A stretch of 64,000 nucleotides of DNA, from assembly GCF_964340395.1 (NCBI RefSeq), contig NC_135568.1, forward strand, positions 1,717,501 through 1,781,500. The letters are read 5' to 3'. This document shows positions 30,729 through 43,099 of the stretch, in pieces. How positions within the stretch are numbered: position 1 is the first letter of the stretch; the number at the start of each line of letters is the position of its first letter. The position numbers and the translations under genes are program-made. The notes under the pieces are model-generated. The model was not told the DNA's origin. It did no database searches and saw only the letters and a program-made list of their open reading frames with translations. Source of the stretch: Glandiceps talaboti. Lineage: Eukaryota; Hemichordata; Enteropneusta; Spengelidae.

Positions 30729-33700
30729 ATGTACGGTGTACTTGGAGCGTTTCTGTTGGTTCTAGTCTCCATGTTAACTGTCAATGGGGCATCTATTCCA
30801 ACAGATGATTATAGCCATAATGCATACCTAGATGAGTTTGAAAAATTCCAGTTATACTGGAAATTTGACGACAAAACGATCACGTTTGAGGTTCATGCCG
30901 AAACACTCGGGTACGTTGGTTTTGGTATCTCTCCCAATGGCGGAATGACCAATGCAGATATTGTCATCGGCTGGGTGAAAGACGGTGAAGTATTTTTTAA
31001 GGTAAGTCTTTCTTTTTACGACTTTAAAGAGTAAATTTACTTGATGCGAACCGTACCCCATGGTCATACAATGTCATTGTCAAATCAGGCCTGTACTAGC
31101 GTTGTTTGTTTTTTACATTGTAAATTGACGTTACCACCCTTAAATACACAACAGCAATATCTATAGTGTTTGTTCGCACAAAGACCTACATGTAGGGGTG
31201 TAGGGTCTATAATTCATTTTGATATGGCCAAGGTCACACAACATTGACACGACTCTTTCTTCTATGCTTTTCTAAAAACACGTACTAGTATCTTCCAAGC
31301 CTGGAATCCATGCGGATGGGGATCTTATATTTTGCTTTCCAAATTTTTTTTATAAAGTCTCCATTCCAGGCTAGTATTAGTCCCTCGTTTATAAATAGAA
31401 CGTACATACAATTTCATTTATCTCAATCTTTGAGTTTGATCATTGTAAACCTATATCCTTTCATGTATACTTAAATACATATCTATATGAAAAAAAATAA
31501 TATTAACTTTAAAAAAAGTATTAGTTGACCAAAATACTTGTATCAGTTCAACAAAAGTATATATTTACAGACATCACTTACCTTAACAATAGGTTCATAC
31601 ATTCCACTTATCAATAGAAACTGCAAGCTGTTTCAATTAGAAGTCAAATCTGTCATTTTCATCAAAAATACTAACCAATATTGAAAATAACACATGATCT
31701 AACTTGTATACATATGAAAACATAAAACCCTTGCAAAATACACACTAAATTTCAAAGCAAACTTAAAGAACTGTTTCAGATAAGATGACGAGTTGACGGA
31801 TGGACCGCGGACGGACAACAACCCAGTTCAATAGTTAGCGATCGATGTCGTCGACAGCTTGAACGAAGTTAACAGTATATTTATGTGTTCCTACTTTTAA
31901 GTGTGGTACCGTAGGTCACGCTCATGTCTAGAAAACTAAATTTTCAGCATGACATTGAAAATAAATCATTCTATACTGAGCCCATTGGTAACTCCATTGA
32001 CAAACCACCCCACCCCATTCCCACTCCATACCATCATATGTCATATCAACTTTTCTCAGCCTTATATTCATACAGTGTAAACTTTACATACACGTACAAG
32101 TTTTCTTTATAAAGACCTTTCATCGGCATTAATAATCCATCGGGAATTTATCACCCTCGTGTTTTCCAAATTGTCACGCCATTGAGTTGGAAACGGGTCA
32201 GCTAATCGTGACGTCACTATACTGATAATGTTTATATCTTTGACCCCGACTTATGATGTGTTGTTGTCTTGGTTTCCATAGATACCAAATGTGTGTATTA
32301 TATACAGTAACCGGCTACTATGATTGTATTGATACTAGTGTAGAAAGATAAAACAGGACCTGTCTAGGGGAATTTTACTTCAACAAATTACAAACTATTG
32401 GTGATTTCAGGGACGAGATGACTAGTCATGTAGGATAAGAAATCTAAAGCCTTTAAGTTAGATACTGTGCATGAGTCATCGACATCATGCTACCTTCTCA
32501 ACTCACAAATCTGTGATTTTAGATCGAGGTGCATGATTAACGACCATGTTACGCCCAAGAAGTTTGTGTTGGTGTGATTATCTCAAGATAAACCATGTTA
32601 CGCCCAAGGAGTTTGTGTTGGTGTGATTATCTCAAGATAAACCAGTTAGTAAAAGATACTATAAACCTGCCAATATTATATTTTAACAATGTGATTTATC
32701 TGATCAATTACCTCTTTTTTATAACCTTTATTTCTCATTTCTAGAATTTGCCAAATTATATTTAAATGCTGAAAACTAGTCATTTTCATTGAATTGCAAG
32801 ATTATGAAGATAGTGTTTGCAATGTAAGGACTGGTAGTCTAGTTCCTATACAGTATCGTTACCATTTACACCTCCACTCATTAGTCTAGTTCCTATACAG
32901 TATCGTTACCATTTATACCTCCACTCAGTCTAGTTCCTATACAGTATCGTTACCATTTATACCTCCACTCAGTCTAGTTCCTATACAGTATCATTACCAT
33001 TTATACCTCACTCACAGCATAGTTCCTGTACAGTATCGTTACCATTTATACCTCACTCATAGTCTAGTTCCTATACAGTATCATTACCATTTACACCTCC
33101 ACTCATTAGTCTAGTTCCTATACAGTATCATTACCATTTATACATTCACTCACAGACCACAGTTGGCTTCCAGACTAAAGGACTGGTGTTGCGGTTCTCT
33201 TATTTTCCGTAAAGTAATGAAATATCATTAGAAAAGTTACGTTGAAATTAACATAAAATAATCCGAGATCTTATTGTCATTCTTCCATAAGTAAATAAAA
33301 TAATAATAAAAATATTTCATGTTTGGCACATTGCTATCAAATGAATAATTAATCAACATAATTATTATTATTATTATTGACAAACTAAATTGTTGGTGTT
33401 ACATAATAAACAATTTATATCCGTTATCTGTATAAACACGTCCAGAACAGAATTCCAGGCATTTGGTATATTTCCTTCGATGAACTCCGTCCACATAACT
33501 CACTTTATTTACATAGCTAAAGTGGCACTCAAGGCAGTTAGGATGATTTCAGTAGTAGAAATACTTACCAGACTGAGTGTAATAACATTTACATCGGATT
33601 GCTTTGAGGTTAACGTTGATTAAATGAAACAGAATCTTAGGTAAAAAAGGACTGTAGTGGCAAATGATTTCATTGCAATTCATCGATTTGTATAATCGTA

Positions 33701-36700
33701 ATTCTATATATTCGTTACTTTGATTTGGAAATGTCATCCCATCAATTAAACACAGGTCAAAGGTCATAAACACCACATGATCATGAGTCATCTATAAGTT
33801 CCGTATTAACAGATGTTTGGTGAGTGACAACATGTTCGTAGTTTAGACATAAGACTGTCTCACACCAGTCCTTGGGAGCATCGCTATTAGCTGATATCTA
33901 CGCGTAATTGTTACTAGAATATCCTTTGCAAACCCCGTATGAAAATAAAAAGTAAAACGAAAAATGTTGAGTCAAAAAATAAAAAGTGTTGTAAATAAAA
34001 ACAAAGCAATGATTCGCAGCTACATCACTAGTCTTGCTGCTAGACGTTCGGGCCTTCTTCCGATACCATAAGCGAACGAAGTTCGCAGTGAGGGCTTTGT
34101 TCGGATATTCCATCCTCGATAGCAATGTTCGGTCGTGTGTAGTATTGTATCGGAAGAACATCCGAGGTCTAGCAGATAGACTACTACATCACACCCTTAC
34201 TTCTTCGATAGAGTGTTTTCACACTTTGACATATGACCTTTAGGAACCTTCCGATGTCTAACACATGTGTATGTAAAATTTAACCCGTAGAAATTAACTA
34301 CATGTAGTTTTATGGTTTTACTTTTTGGTACTAATTTAAATCGAATTGAATTTGATTGAAATTGTACTGCGAACAAACACACGCACACAGGCACGCACGC
34401 ACGCAGCCATTCATTAATTCATTCACTTACTCATTCATACAAACAAACATTAAATCGATGAATTTTGCAATGAAAAAGTAGATTTCGTAGACTTGTGTAT
34501 AGTTCACCTCCCATTCCCATTGCCATCGTATATTTCAGGATCGCTTCGCAACTAAAAATGGTGAACCGGACATCGATGAGAGTCAAGATTATGAACTTCT
34601 TGGAGGAATGGAGACGGAGACACACACTATACTGAAGTTTACACGAAAGCTTGAAACATGCGATGATAAAGATAGAACTGTGGCTGTAAGTACTGCCTAA
34701 CTTAGGTTGTCAATTCAACGGTAGCAGTTGAACTGTGGTTGTAAGTACTGCCCGACTTAGGGTGTCAATTCAACGGTAGCAGTTAAACTGTGGCTGTAAG
34801 TACAGTCTAACTTAGGGTGTCAATTCAACCGTAGAAGTTGATGGTGATGGTGGGCGTGGACAAATTAAATACAATTTACTATCCCAACCACAACCATATA
34901 TTAATATAACTCTCACACCAACAAACGCAACAACACCCTTGATAATGTTGTTATCATCACAAACATAAGATGTTGTCTATTAACATTATTTATTACACAA
35001 TACTAACAGCTGTTTTATCTTGACAGGATGGTACACTCAGACTTATCTATTCCTACCATAAAGATGACCCAGAATCAGAGACAGGTTTATCCTACCATGG
35101 CAGTGATCAACGTGGAAGTCGTAGTATACATCTATTAGGATATACACCTGATTTACCAGACATGCCAACTGGAGACGATCTCCTGACGTATGATTTCTTA
35201 AACCAAAACGTGCGTTTACATTTGTACTTATTCAATATTATTCACAATGTTAAAATACGACGATGGAAAACCAACTATCGGGAAGGCAACACAAACATAA
35301 AACTAACACTAATGAAGCAACATGTTGATATATGCTATGAATGGACATTGATGTAACTACAATCACACTAGGGCGGTATTTATGATGGCAAGTTTTCCTA
35401 TGACATATTCAACCTCATTCAGTGTTTACACTGTCTTGATTACAGGAAGGTTAACCAATGTATATCTACATAACCAAGGAACTACCATCGCCTACTCGTG
35501 TAATCCACCACATGCAATAACAGTAGCCTTTAGTTGTCTAGGTCTTTGTCGGTAGCACTTTTTCCGTAGTAGTAATAACACTTCGAGGTTTATATCTTTA
35601 TTTGGTGTATACATTCACTGTACAAATTATTGATAATTATGTTAAAACGTCAATCAACATATACACGTATAGTCCCTATATACTTGCTAGCAAGCTAATC
35701 ATATATGCAATAATGGAAATGGATAAAACAGTATTGGCTCTTCAAGCAATACGTTCAAGAGAGTTTTGACATGTCACATGTTTTTTACCTTACAAGAGAC
35801 GAATGGCACTCTTTCTTATTGACATATATTCCAATATCATTTATTTCATCGCAGATCACTGTTCCACATCATCAAGATACAACGTATTGGTGCACGTTAT
35901 TCAAATTACCCAAGCTGGACAAGAAACACCACATGATCAAGGTATTGTTATCACAAAGATTTACTGTCAGCTAACCCGAGGGACTTAAACTTGTTCCTTT
36001 AGTCAGGACAGTACCCTCTTCACAAACCCGTAACTGCGATTTGTAATCTTTTTTGCGTTTGAGAATGCGATCCTACCATGACAAGCCATTGGCAAATTGT
36101 GTAGATACTTTATTATATGTTCTTACTGTATGTATTCCACGATAGAAATCAAAATTAATTGAAGAAACCCTTTTTTTCAAAGACAATAATATTTTTATTT
36201 CGGATCGCTGGTCTGGGGCGACAAAACCCTCAAAGTGTTAAATATGAATGTTTTGTAATATTATACCAGATATATTAAGAGAATAAGACATGAATGTAAC
36301 CTCTGTGTCAATAATTCTCAATGTTGTTTTGTTCCAGTACGAACCTATTATTCAAGAAGGACACGAGGCATTGGTTCACCACGTATTGATCTATCAATGT
36401 TTCCACAGTATTGGTGACGAATTTGACACTTATGGACACGAGTGTTACCAACCTAACATGCCAGCTAATATGAGTCTGTGTTCCACTGTTATCATTTCAT
36501 GGGCCATTGGAGGAGGGGTGAGTTGCCACACAATTCAAACGATATCCAATTCTCTCAATAGAGAGGTTTAGATATACGCGAACGGGACCATTAGAAAGGT
36601 TTAGATACACGATGGTTATAGCGTGTACGTGTGCGGGCGCAGTATCGTGCAGGCGCACACGTAACGACGCGTACAAAGATGTATTTAGTTACGCGTTCAG

Positions 36701-37437
36701 GTGAAAAACATTGGAATGTGCACGCACACGTTGGCATTTTCTGTCCAGAAGGCCAAACACCCAAACACATAATTATGACTTCGTTTTCTAAACATGTCGG
36801 TATTTTTACTATTTTTCGTGCAACTACCCAAACGAAAAACCATTCAATTGGTTTACAGTTATGCTTCCAAACTTTGAAAAATACGACATTTAATAGAAGA
36901 AAAAAGACAAAAACTTAACACGTATTTACAGTTACGTGTAGACTGCCATTTTGACGTAGCATCGTCTGATACAGAACGCGTGGGTTGCTTCAAATCGATC
37001 ACTCTGACTATGACGCTACGCGTATAAAACACACGTAAATACGCGCATCTAAACCTCTCTACCGTTAGCTTGGTTTGTAGAAAAAAAAACTGCTACTGGC
37101 AACTGAGTGGATGTTTTCAAATAGTTTAATGTAGGAAAAATACATTACACCGTAGAAAACTTGAATTCTTTGTCATTTTTGTTTTCATGATACAGGCATT
37201 CTATCTACCAGAAGAGGCTGGCTTCTCTCTTGGCGACTTGGAGAATGGTGATCCTGACTTTGTTGTTATGGAAACGCATTATGACAATCCTGAATTTAAG
37301 GACAGTAAGTAGTTCGATCATCTGGTTGATCAAAAGATGAAACATTTAATGACTTATCTATAAGTAATCCGGACTTTTGAAGCATTTTTAACTTCCGTAT
37401 GGGAAGATAGTGTTCTACTTGTGTCTGACTGTCTGAC

Positions 37438-37500
<63 letters not shown>

Positions 37501-40500
37501 GGACATGAAATCTGAAAAAAAAATCGAATTCGAATAAAAGTTACTACACAAGTGATTTAATGACTAATTTGCTTAAATTATTAGTCAGTAATCCGTCAAT
37601 ATCTGAAGACTGCAACCTTCAACTTTGATATAATTTATTTGGCACATACATTTGATCATCCCAAAGTTCAGGAGCCCTACATAACATGTTGATATAGATT
37701 ATGGTTATATTTAAATAATTATTTTCAATTAATTTGACCAATAATTACAGACTGTCGGCTTAATAGTTTAAATAATTTGTTATGTGCATGAATGATAGCT
37801 GCGCTAAGTGTATGTGTCCTATAAATCTTATTGATCCAGATTTTAACTTTACTACTAAGTAAGCCCTATGGGCTGGGTGTGGCTATGTGTAAGTCCACAC
37901 ATGACACTTAAATAAACATAACATAACATAACATAACTAAGTTGTTTGCATGATTAATGATTAAAAGTCTGGTGTTTACATACCTGTCCAAAGTTTGTTT
38001 AATATATGATGCATTCCATTCGATGACAAAGAACTTCTTACAATCATTGTTTGATCTCTGTTGGTCCCAGCTTTCGTAGATTCTTCAGGAATACGTATCT
38101 ACTACACACCTATCTTACGTCAGAGTGATGCTGCTGTTCTTGAGATAGGAAATATAGTCAGTCCCTTTAATATTATTCCACCATACGCTGCCAGTTTCTT
38201 GTCACCTGGATTTTGTTCAGCACCATGTTTATCAGAAGTGAGTACCCCGTATCAACTTATCTCTTAGGGATTACGATTTTATTTATGGAGCAAAACTGAT
38301 GTGTACATGGATTTCTGTGTTGCTCTCTGCCTGCCTATGTAATGAACGAAGGAATGGTGGTTGTCAAGAAATGTATGTGTGTTTGATAATGTATATATGT
38401 ACGTATAAATTTGTCTGTCCGTATATCTGTCTGTGAGCATGACTGTCTGTCTTTGTGTATGTATGTATGTATGTATGTATGTATGTATGTATGTATGTAT
38501 GTATGTATGTATGTATGTATGCATGTATGTATGTATGTATGTATGTATGTATGTATGTATGTATGTATGTATGTGTGTGTGTTAGTATGTATGTATGTAT
38601 GTATGTATGTATGTATGTATGTATGTATGTATGTATGTATGTATGTATGTATGTATGTGTGTGTGTGTTAGTATATACATGCCAAGTGATAATACACACC
38701 TCTGTTTAGATGTTATTCCCAGATATCAGTTTTTTTTTAGCCAAGAAAAATACGAGCTGCCTAAGGGACACTGTCACTGCAAGTCGAAAAACGAGTATTG
38801 ACAACCTCTTAGGTTGCTCGTATTTTCTTGTTGTATAAAGGAAAATATTGCCGAATGATACCATTTTAACTGTACACGCATAGTATCTGACATGAACAAT
38901 CGGGGAAAATAACGACTATTTTTAAGTAAGACAGTACCAATGACGTAGATGCACGTTGTGGTGACGTAGAGCAACCATAAATCCCATATTTTTTGTTGGC
39001 TTGTGTCACTGAGGTATCATATTTCGTGTGTCCACTGTCTGTATTCGAAATCTTACAACACTATGTTGTATTTCAGGTTCTAGGTGAATCCAGTGGTATC
39101 ACGGTATTTGGATCTTTACTTCATGCTCATCTCGCTGGTATTGGTATTCGTTCTCGTCATTTCCGTCAAGGCGTTGAACAAAAGCTAATAGCCTATGATG
39201 ATAGCTATGATTTTAACTTCCAAGAAATGCGACATCTTGAAGAACCTATTCAGGTTGTCCCAGTAAGTAGTAATTTATTATGTATCAACTTAATCTTTGT
39301 CAAATTGATGTGAACCCGAAGAAAAAGTTTCAAAGTAAGCAAAAAAGTTGGACAAACTATCCGAAGTTGTAACTTTTCCCGTTTTAACTAATTCCGTTTC
39401 CACTACTTACTTGTGAAACTTTAACTGGCGCTGCACTAGCTGTAACTTGTATTTTTCGATCAGGCATCCAATAATTTATACACTGGAACTTGATAAAATG
39501 CCAAAAATAAAACATTGTATATGTTAATTAGAAGTCGATTTCATCCTCTAGTAGTGCAGGAATGTGTTGAAATATGAATTGCGTTGGTGGGTGGGGGGTC
39601 GTTGATTTTAAGGTGCGGATACACAAATGAATTTGACTTGATTTATTGCACCATATTACTTGTAGAGCTACACAAATATGATTAACCTCAGGTGATTCAA
39701 TACTGTTCAGGGTGTATGATATTATTACCCTCAGGTGATTCAATACTGTTCAGGGTGTATGATAGAACGAGTAGATTATTATATTTAACTAAACAGTTTG
39801 ATTCGCACAACAAATGACCATGTGTACTTGGTTGTCTTCTTCTCGCTGATTTCCACTGATGTGACTTCTCGTTGATTTCCAATGATGTGACTTTTATGTG
39901 TAAATGGTTTCATCACAGACATGCGTAGAATGAATATCTGCCCTCTATGTCAGTGTTATAACTGCATATCATATCTTATTTACAACAGGGTGACCACCTT
40001 ATTTTGGAATGTACCTATAACACTGCGTCGAGGACGGGACTGACATACGTAAGTTGAAAATAACTGTGTAGCCCTGTTTGTGCTATCTTTCATAATTAAA
40101 AGCGTGCTACTGCCTGGGTATCAGATGGGAGTGAGTGGGTACAATCTTTCATAATTAAAAGCGTGCTACTGCCTGGGTATCAGATGGGAGTGAGTGGGTA
40201 CAATCTTTCATAATTAAAAGCGTGCTACTGCCTGGGTATCAGATGGGAGTGAGTGGGTACAATCTTTCATAATTAAAAGCGTGCTACTGCCTGGGTATCA
40301 GATGGGAGTGAGTGGGTACAATCTTTCATAATTAAAAGCGTGCTACTGCCTGGGTATCAGATGGGAGTGAGTGGGTACAATCTTTCATAATTAAAAGCGT
40401 GCTACTGCCTGGGTATCAGATGGGAGTGAGTGGGTACAACATTACTATAGGTTTGAGTGACGACATATCACCATCAAAAATACGGTTCAAAGAATTTAAA

Positions 40501-42929
40501 GTGGATGTATCGCCGAACATTTATTGTTGTCTTTCCTTTGGACATAGGGTGGTCTAGGAACAAAGGAAGAGATGTGCCTAAATTTCCTGTACTATTATCC
40601 ACGTATTCCACTATCCAAGTGTCAAAGTTCAATTATTGCTGACGTCGCATTGTATAATTTATGTGGTGTTACAAAAATATCATATGAGTAAGTATACTTA
40701 GACATTTTACCATACTCAAACCAATTTATTGTCTTTGAACAGAAAATATGGATTACATACCATGGTTGTTCTACGTCACGACAATCCATGTCTACGTCAC
40801 TGGTTTTGCAGTGCTTGAAATATGAGTCACAACATTCCAAGTCGCCGTTATTACATTCCCGAATATTTTACTTCATTCAACCGGAAAATACTTGTGACGT
40901 AATGATATGTCACTATTCGTGTAGCAACTCGTAATGACAAGACCCCTATGTCAGTCGTATTTTCCTCAGCTGAACGAAGACAAATATTTTGGAATAATTA
41001 AATGTTATTCACCAATAGTTTTGGAAAATACGAGTAACCTAAGGGGTCCTCATACTCACTATAAGTCGAAGACGAGTAGTGACAAAATCCTATTTGCGCA
41101 GCTAAAAGAAAAATAGCGACCATTCATTCTCAACGTTACGTTCTGACTCATATTTCGAACATCGCAGAACCAATGACGTAGACGCTTGTTATTGTGACGT
41201 AGAATGACCAGGATATAAATTCAGTATTTTCTTTTCGAGCACTTGGCTTTCGCGTATCAGAAATTTCTATGTTCGTTTACATCTATACAAACGTCGCCGC
41301 GCCAGATCCGATGTCACAATAAATATATCACTTTATTTTCGACTGTAGTACAGTCTATCATTCGGGTATCATATGATGAAATAGTAATTTTATGACTTTT
41401 ATGAAATCTTGAATTGATCACATGTCGCAGTGTTTGTCGCCATTGTCATAGTTTTTTGATATTGTGAAGTCTCTGATGAAGTATACTTTAATGTGAATCT
41501 TGGTCAGACGTTTAGAGAAGTTTTTGTACTCATTTCCTGCAGAACGACTTTACTCGTCACATCATTAGTTCACTTCATTTTCTTATTTGTTTCTGTCAGT
41601 GTGTATCCCCCGGTAGTAGTAGAACCCGAAGAGTACGCTGGTCAGTCTATAATTGCGGTACTTCAAAGTTTGGAATGGAATCAGGAACAAATTGACATTA
41701 TGGAGGAATCTTATCAGCAGATGTATTACACACTCTGTGAGGCAAATGTCGGCGTGTACAATGTAAGTTAACATCCATATACACTTTATTCTGCTGTCTG
41801 TATCTTAACGTTTGAATTTCATTTATCTCTGTATAGTATCTAGATCTATGTTTTTCTGCCTGTCTCCTGCTATCTATAGGCCTGTCTGTCTGTCTCTATA
41901 CCTGTGCCTGTGTATGTCTCTATATCTGTGCCTGTGTATGTCTCTATATCTGTGCCTGTGTCTGTCTCTATATCTGTGCCTGTGTATGTCTCTATACCTG
42001 TGCCTGTGTATGTCTCTATACCTGTGCATGTGTCTGTCTCTATAACTCTGTTTCAAATACGTAAATGATGTGAAGGTGTGGGTATATACATATTTATGTA
42101 ATGGGATAGTTGCACATTTTTGGGAATCTATGGTCCGAGAAGTCTTAGGGTAGCGAAGACTAGTGGAGTTACTAAGTTAGGAAGTAATGCACCAACTGCA
42201 CTTGAACTGACCAACTATGTCCTTGGTAAAGGTCACAAATATGCAAATGTATATGATGACGTCACTATATTAGGTTGGTAAATAGACAGCTGCTCTTTTG
42301 GAAACAGGATTCAAGTCCTCCTCCTTGTCACATATCAACATGCTTTATGAGAAGGCACGTGGTAACTTGGTTCAGCAAGTACAACACAAATTAATCGTAA
42401 TTACGAAAAAGTTATTTTTTTAGCACAACTAAACTGAGGTTCAGTAGTGCTATAGGCATGGTAAAATTACTGAAAGTCAAAACCTCCATTGGCGCTATTT
42501 TCTATTTCAAGCTTCTCAAACTTTACATAACGACAACTGACTTAAACCGATATCAAAATTGAAGTTATATTCCAATACAATCCCAACTATTTTAAGCTGA
42601 ACCCAGTATTTTGAGACATGGTGAACCATTGTGGAGTATTGTTTAGAAACATTTACGGAGAGATCTTGCATCAGACATTAACCACTCTCTGGTTTTCACA
42701 CAACATTTTCCAAGTATGTCCCTAAACCTCAGAGCTGTATTAACAGTAATTCTCATGTCCATGTTTGTTGCAGGCAAATGCACAAGTGGTCGTGCCACAA
42801 GCCATTGAGCCATTGCCACAGGATGAAGACCAATGTGCAGCTGTAGGAGGTGCAGTATCCCAATACTGTAATGGAATAACCGTTACCATGACAATGATTA
42901 CTGCGTTTGCAGTTGCTTTATTTGCATAA
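30729..42929 (+). CDS. MOXD1: DBH-like copper monooxygenase (MOXD1 type)
   Basis: Twelve exons: 30729-31001, 34539-34685, 35027-35209, 35855-35941, 36338-36517, 37196-37304, 38071-38237, 39077-39262, 39989-40048, 40548-40687, 41600-41762 and 42774-42929. They total 1,851 nt, 616 residues (human MOXD1 is 613), all in phase. Family members are copper type II, ascorbate-dependent monooxygenases related to dopamine beta-hydroxylase; the MOXD1 substrate is not settled. A signal peptide (YGVLGAFLLVLVSMLTVNGA) is followed by a DOMON domain and two Cu2-monooxygenase domains. All six copper ligands are visible: His244, His245 and His318 (VHHVLIYQC, METHYDN) for one site; His398, His400 and Met473 (LLHAHLAG, KEEMC) for the other. 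The last 18 residues are hydrophobic, a GPI signal or membrane tail. The exon 3 donor (GTGCGT) is weak. I chose ATG 30729 over the upstream in-frame ATG because it starts the signal peptide. Confidence 0.96.
32542..32642. repeat. 50-bp direct duplication
   Basis: Two near-identical copies of a 50-bp unit containing CCATGTTACGCCCAAG and GGTGTGATTATCTCAAGATA, in intron 1 of the MOXD1-like gene. Confidence 0.9.
32835..33155. repeat. minisatellite of 41-50 bp units, about 7 copies
   Basis: Each unit contains TCTAGTTCCTATACAGTATC, then GTTACCATTTATACCTC. Copies vary in length by the ACTCATT linker and by point changes. It lies in intron 1 of the MOXD1-like gene. Confidence 0.9.
34029..34183. mobile_element. 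MITE with 9-bp target duplication, same family as 30344
   Basis: The ends are TAGTCTTGCTGCTAGACGTT and GGTCTAGCAGATAGACTA, with inner parts CCTTCTTCCGATA and TATCGGAAGAACATCCGA. A 9-bp direct repeat, CTACATCAC, flanks it (34020-34028 and 34184-34192). The centre holds TAAGCGAACGAAGTTCGCAG, shared with the copy at 30344. It is in intron 1 of the MOXD1-like gene. Confidence 0.85.
34676..34843 (+). repeat. 55-bp tandem triplication that includes a splice donor
   Basis: Three copies with period 55 start at the end of MOXD1-like exon 2. Each carries AACTGTGG(C/T)TGTAAGTAC, so the GTAAGT donor recurs at 34686, 34741 and 34796. The first copy is the in-phase donor used in the gene model. Use of the others would add 55 or 110 nt and shift the frame. 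Confidence 0.88.
36559..37061. mobile_element. MITE with AGAGAGGTTTAGAT ends
   Basis: The left end is TAGAGAGGTTTAGATATACG and the right end ACGCGCATCTAAACCTCTCT, which are inverted repeats. A second, worn copy of the left end (AGAAAGGTTTAGATACACG) follows within 30 bp. Inside are GC-rich ACACGTAACG and CGTTACGTGTA-like parts. It is about 500 bp with no coding potential, in the intron after MOXD1-like exon 5. Confidence 0.7.
37421..37501. repeat. (CTGT)n microsatellite
   Basis: About twenty CTGT units, in the intron after MOXD1-like exon 6. The left neighbour contains ACTTCCGTATGGGAAG, which resembles a CCTTCCCTAAGGGAAGG piece near 4686; both may be mobile-element ends. Confidence 0.95.
37850..37937 (+). 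mobile_element. possible non-LTR element 3' tail
   Basis: A short block CCCTATGGGCTGGGTGTGGC, then ACTTAAATAAAC, ends in four ATAAC/CATAA repeats. Such short tandem tails after an AATAAA-like part are common at LINE or SINE 3' ends. No coding part is left, so the family cannot be named. Confidence 0.4.
38455..38668. repeat. (TATG)n microsatellite
   Basis: About 210 bp of TATG units with a few interruptions (GCATG, GTGTGTGTTAG), in the intron after MOXD1-like exon 7. Frames across it are artefacts. Confidence 0.96.
38735..38990. mobile_element. single-arm copy of the foldback family at 40739
   Basis: It shares AAATACGAG, CCTAAGG, AAGTCGAA, ACGAGTA and the CCAATGACGTAGA/GTGACGTAGA end with the right arm at 41020-41241. 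It also has a small internal hairpin (AAAATACGAGC against GCTCGTATTTT). It is in the intron before MOXD1-like exon 8. Confidence 0.65.
39425..39660. mobile_element. dispersed repeat, relative of 62160-62530
   Basis: It shares CTGCACTAGCTGTAACT, ATTGTATATGTTAA, AGTAGTGCAG and a GGTGCGGATAC/GGTGCGTATCC part with the block at 62160-62530, in the same order. The family cannot be named. It is in the intron after MOXD1-like exon 8. Confidence 0.55.
39687..39760. repeat. 44-bp direct duplication
   Basis: CCTCAGGTGATTCAATACTG, followed by TTCAGGGTGTATGAT, occurs twice in tandem. A separate short duplication of TGATTTCCA(C/A)TGATGTGACTT lies at 39848-39893. Confidence 0.88.
40087..40440. repeat. 59-bp minisatellite, six identical copies
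   Basis: Six copies of a 59-bp unit containing CTTTCATAATTAAAAGCGTG and CAGATGGGAGTGAGTGGGTA show no visible differences over their shared length. It lies between MOXD1-like exons 9 and 10. The identity implies recent expansion or frequent homogenisation, and copy number probably varies between individuals. Confidence 0.95.
40739..41241. mobile_element. foldback element with about 230-bp inverted arms
   Basis: The left arm includes GTTCTACGTCACGACAA, GTCTACGTCACTGGTTTTGC and GAAATATGAGTCA. The right arm, read in reverse complement, gives ATTCTACGTCACAATAA, GTCTACGTCATTGGTTCTGC and GAAATATGAGTCA at matching distances. The arms meet near 41000. No coding frame is present. It lies in the intron after MOXD1-like exon 10. 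Confidence 0.78.
41880..42050. repeat. 24-bp minisatellite
   Basis: About seven units of TGTCTCTATA(C/T)CTGTGCCTG with a four-base linker, in the last intron of the MOXD1-like gene. Confidence 0.9.
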
Positions 42930-43009
42930 GCGTTATCACATAGAAGTTTAATGAAATGTAAATTACTTGTAATAGGTGACAATTACATTTATTTGTATAC
43001 AGCTTCTTT

Positions 43010-43015
43010 AATAAA
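43010..43015 (+). terminator. polyadenylation signal of the MOXD1-like gene
   Basis: AATAAA lies 81 nt after the TAA stop, followed by GT/T-rich sequence. A second AATAAA about 75 nt further on (near 43088) is an alternative. Confidence 0.6.
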
Positions 43016-43099
43016 AGCATCATTAGGGTTTACAATTAGTACAAAACGGAAATTGTGCGAGGAAACCAGTGTTGTAATATTTCATTGAATAAACTCTAA

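Noticed and set aside
38279-38801. Long Tyr/Ile/His/Thr or Cys/Met/Tyr-rich open frames on both strands
   Set aside because: They are translations of the TATG microsatellite; every frame of such a repeat is open. The same holds for the frames in the arrays at 1395, 26127, 37421, 41880, 47848, 50416, 53205, 54840, 57361, 57915 and 60273.
40087-40440. CRISPR-like regular repeat
   Set aside because: The units are contiguous and identical with no spacers, in a eukaryotic intron: a minisatellite.
42295-42335. tRNA B-box-like string GGATTCAAGTCC
   Set aside because: No matching A box, anticodon stem or acceptor stem can be paired around it.
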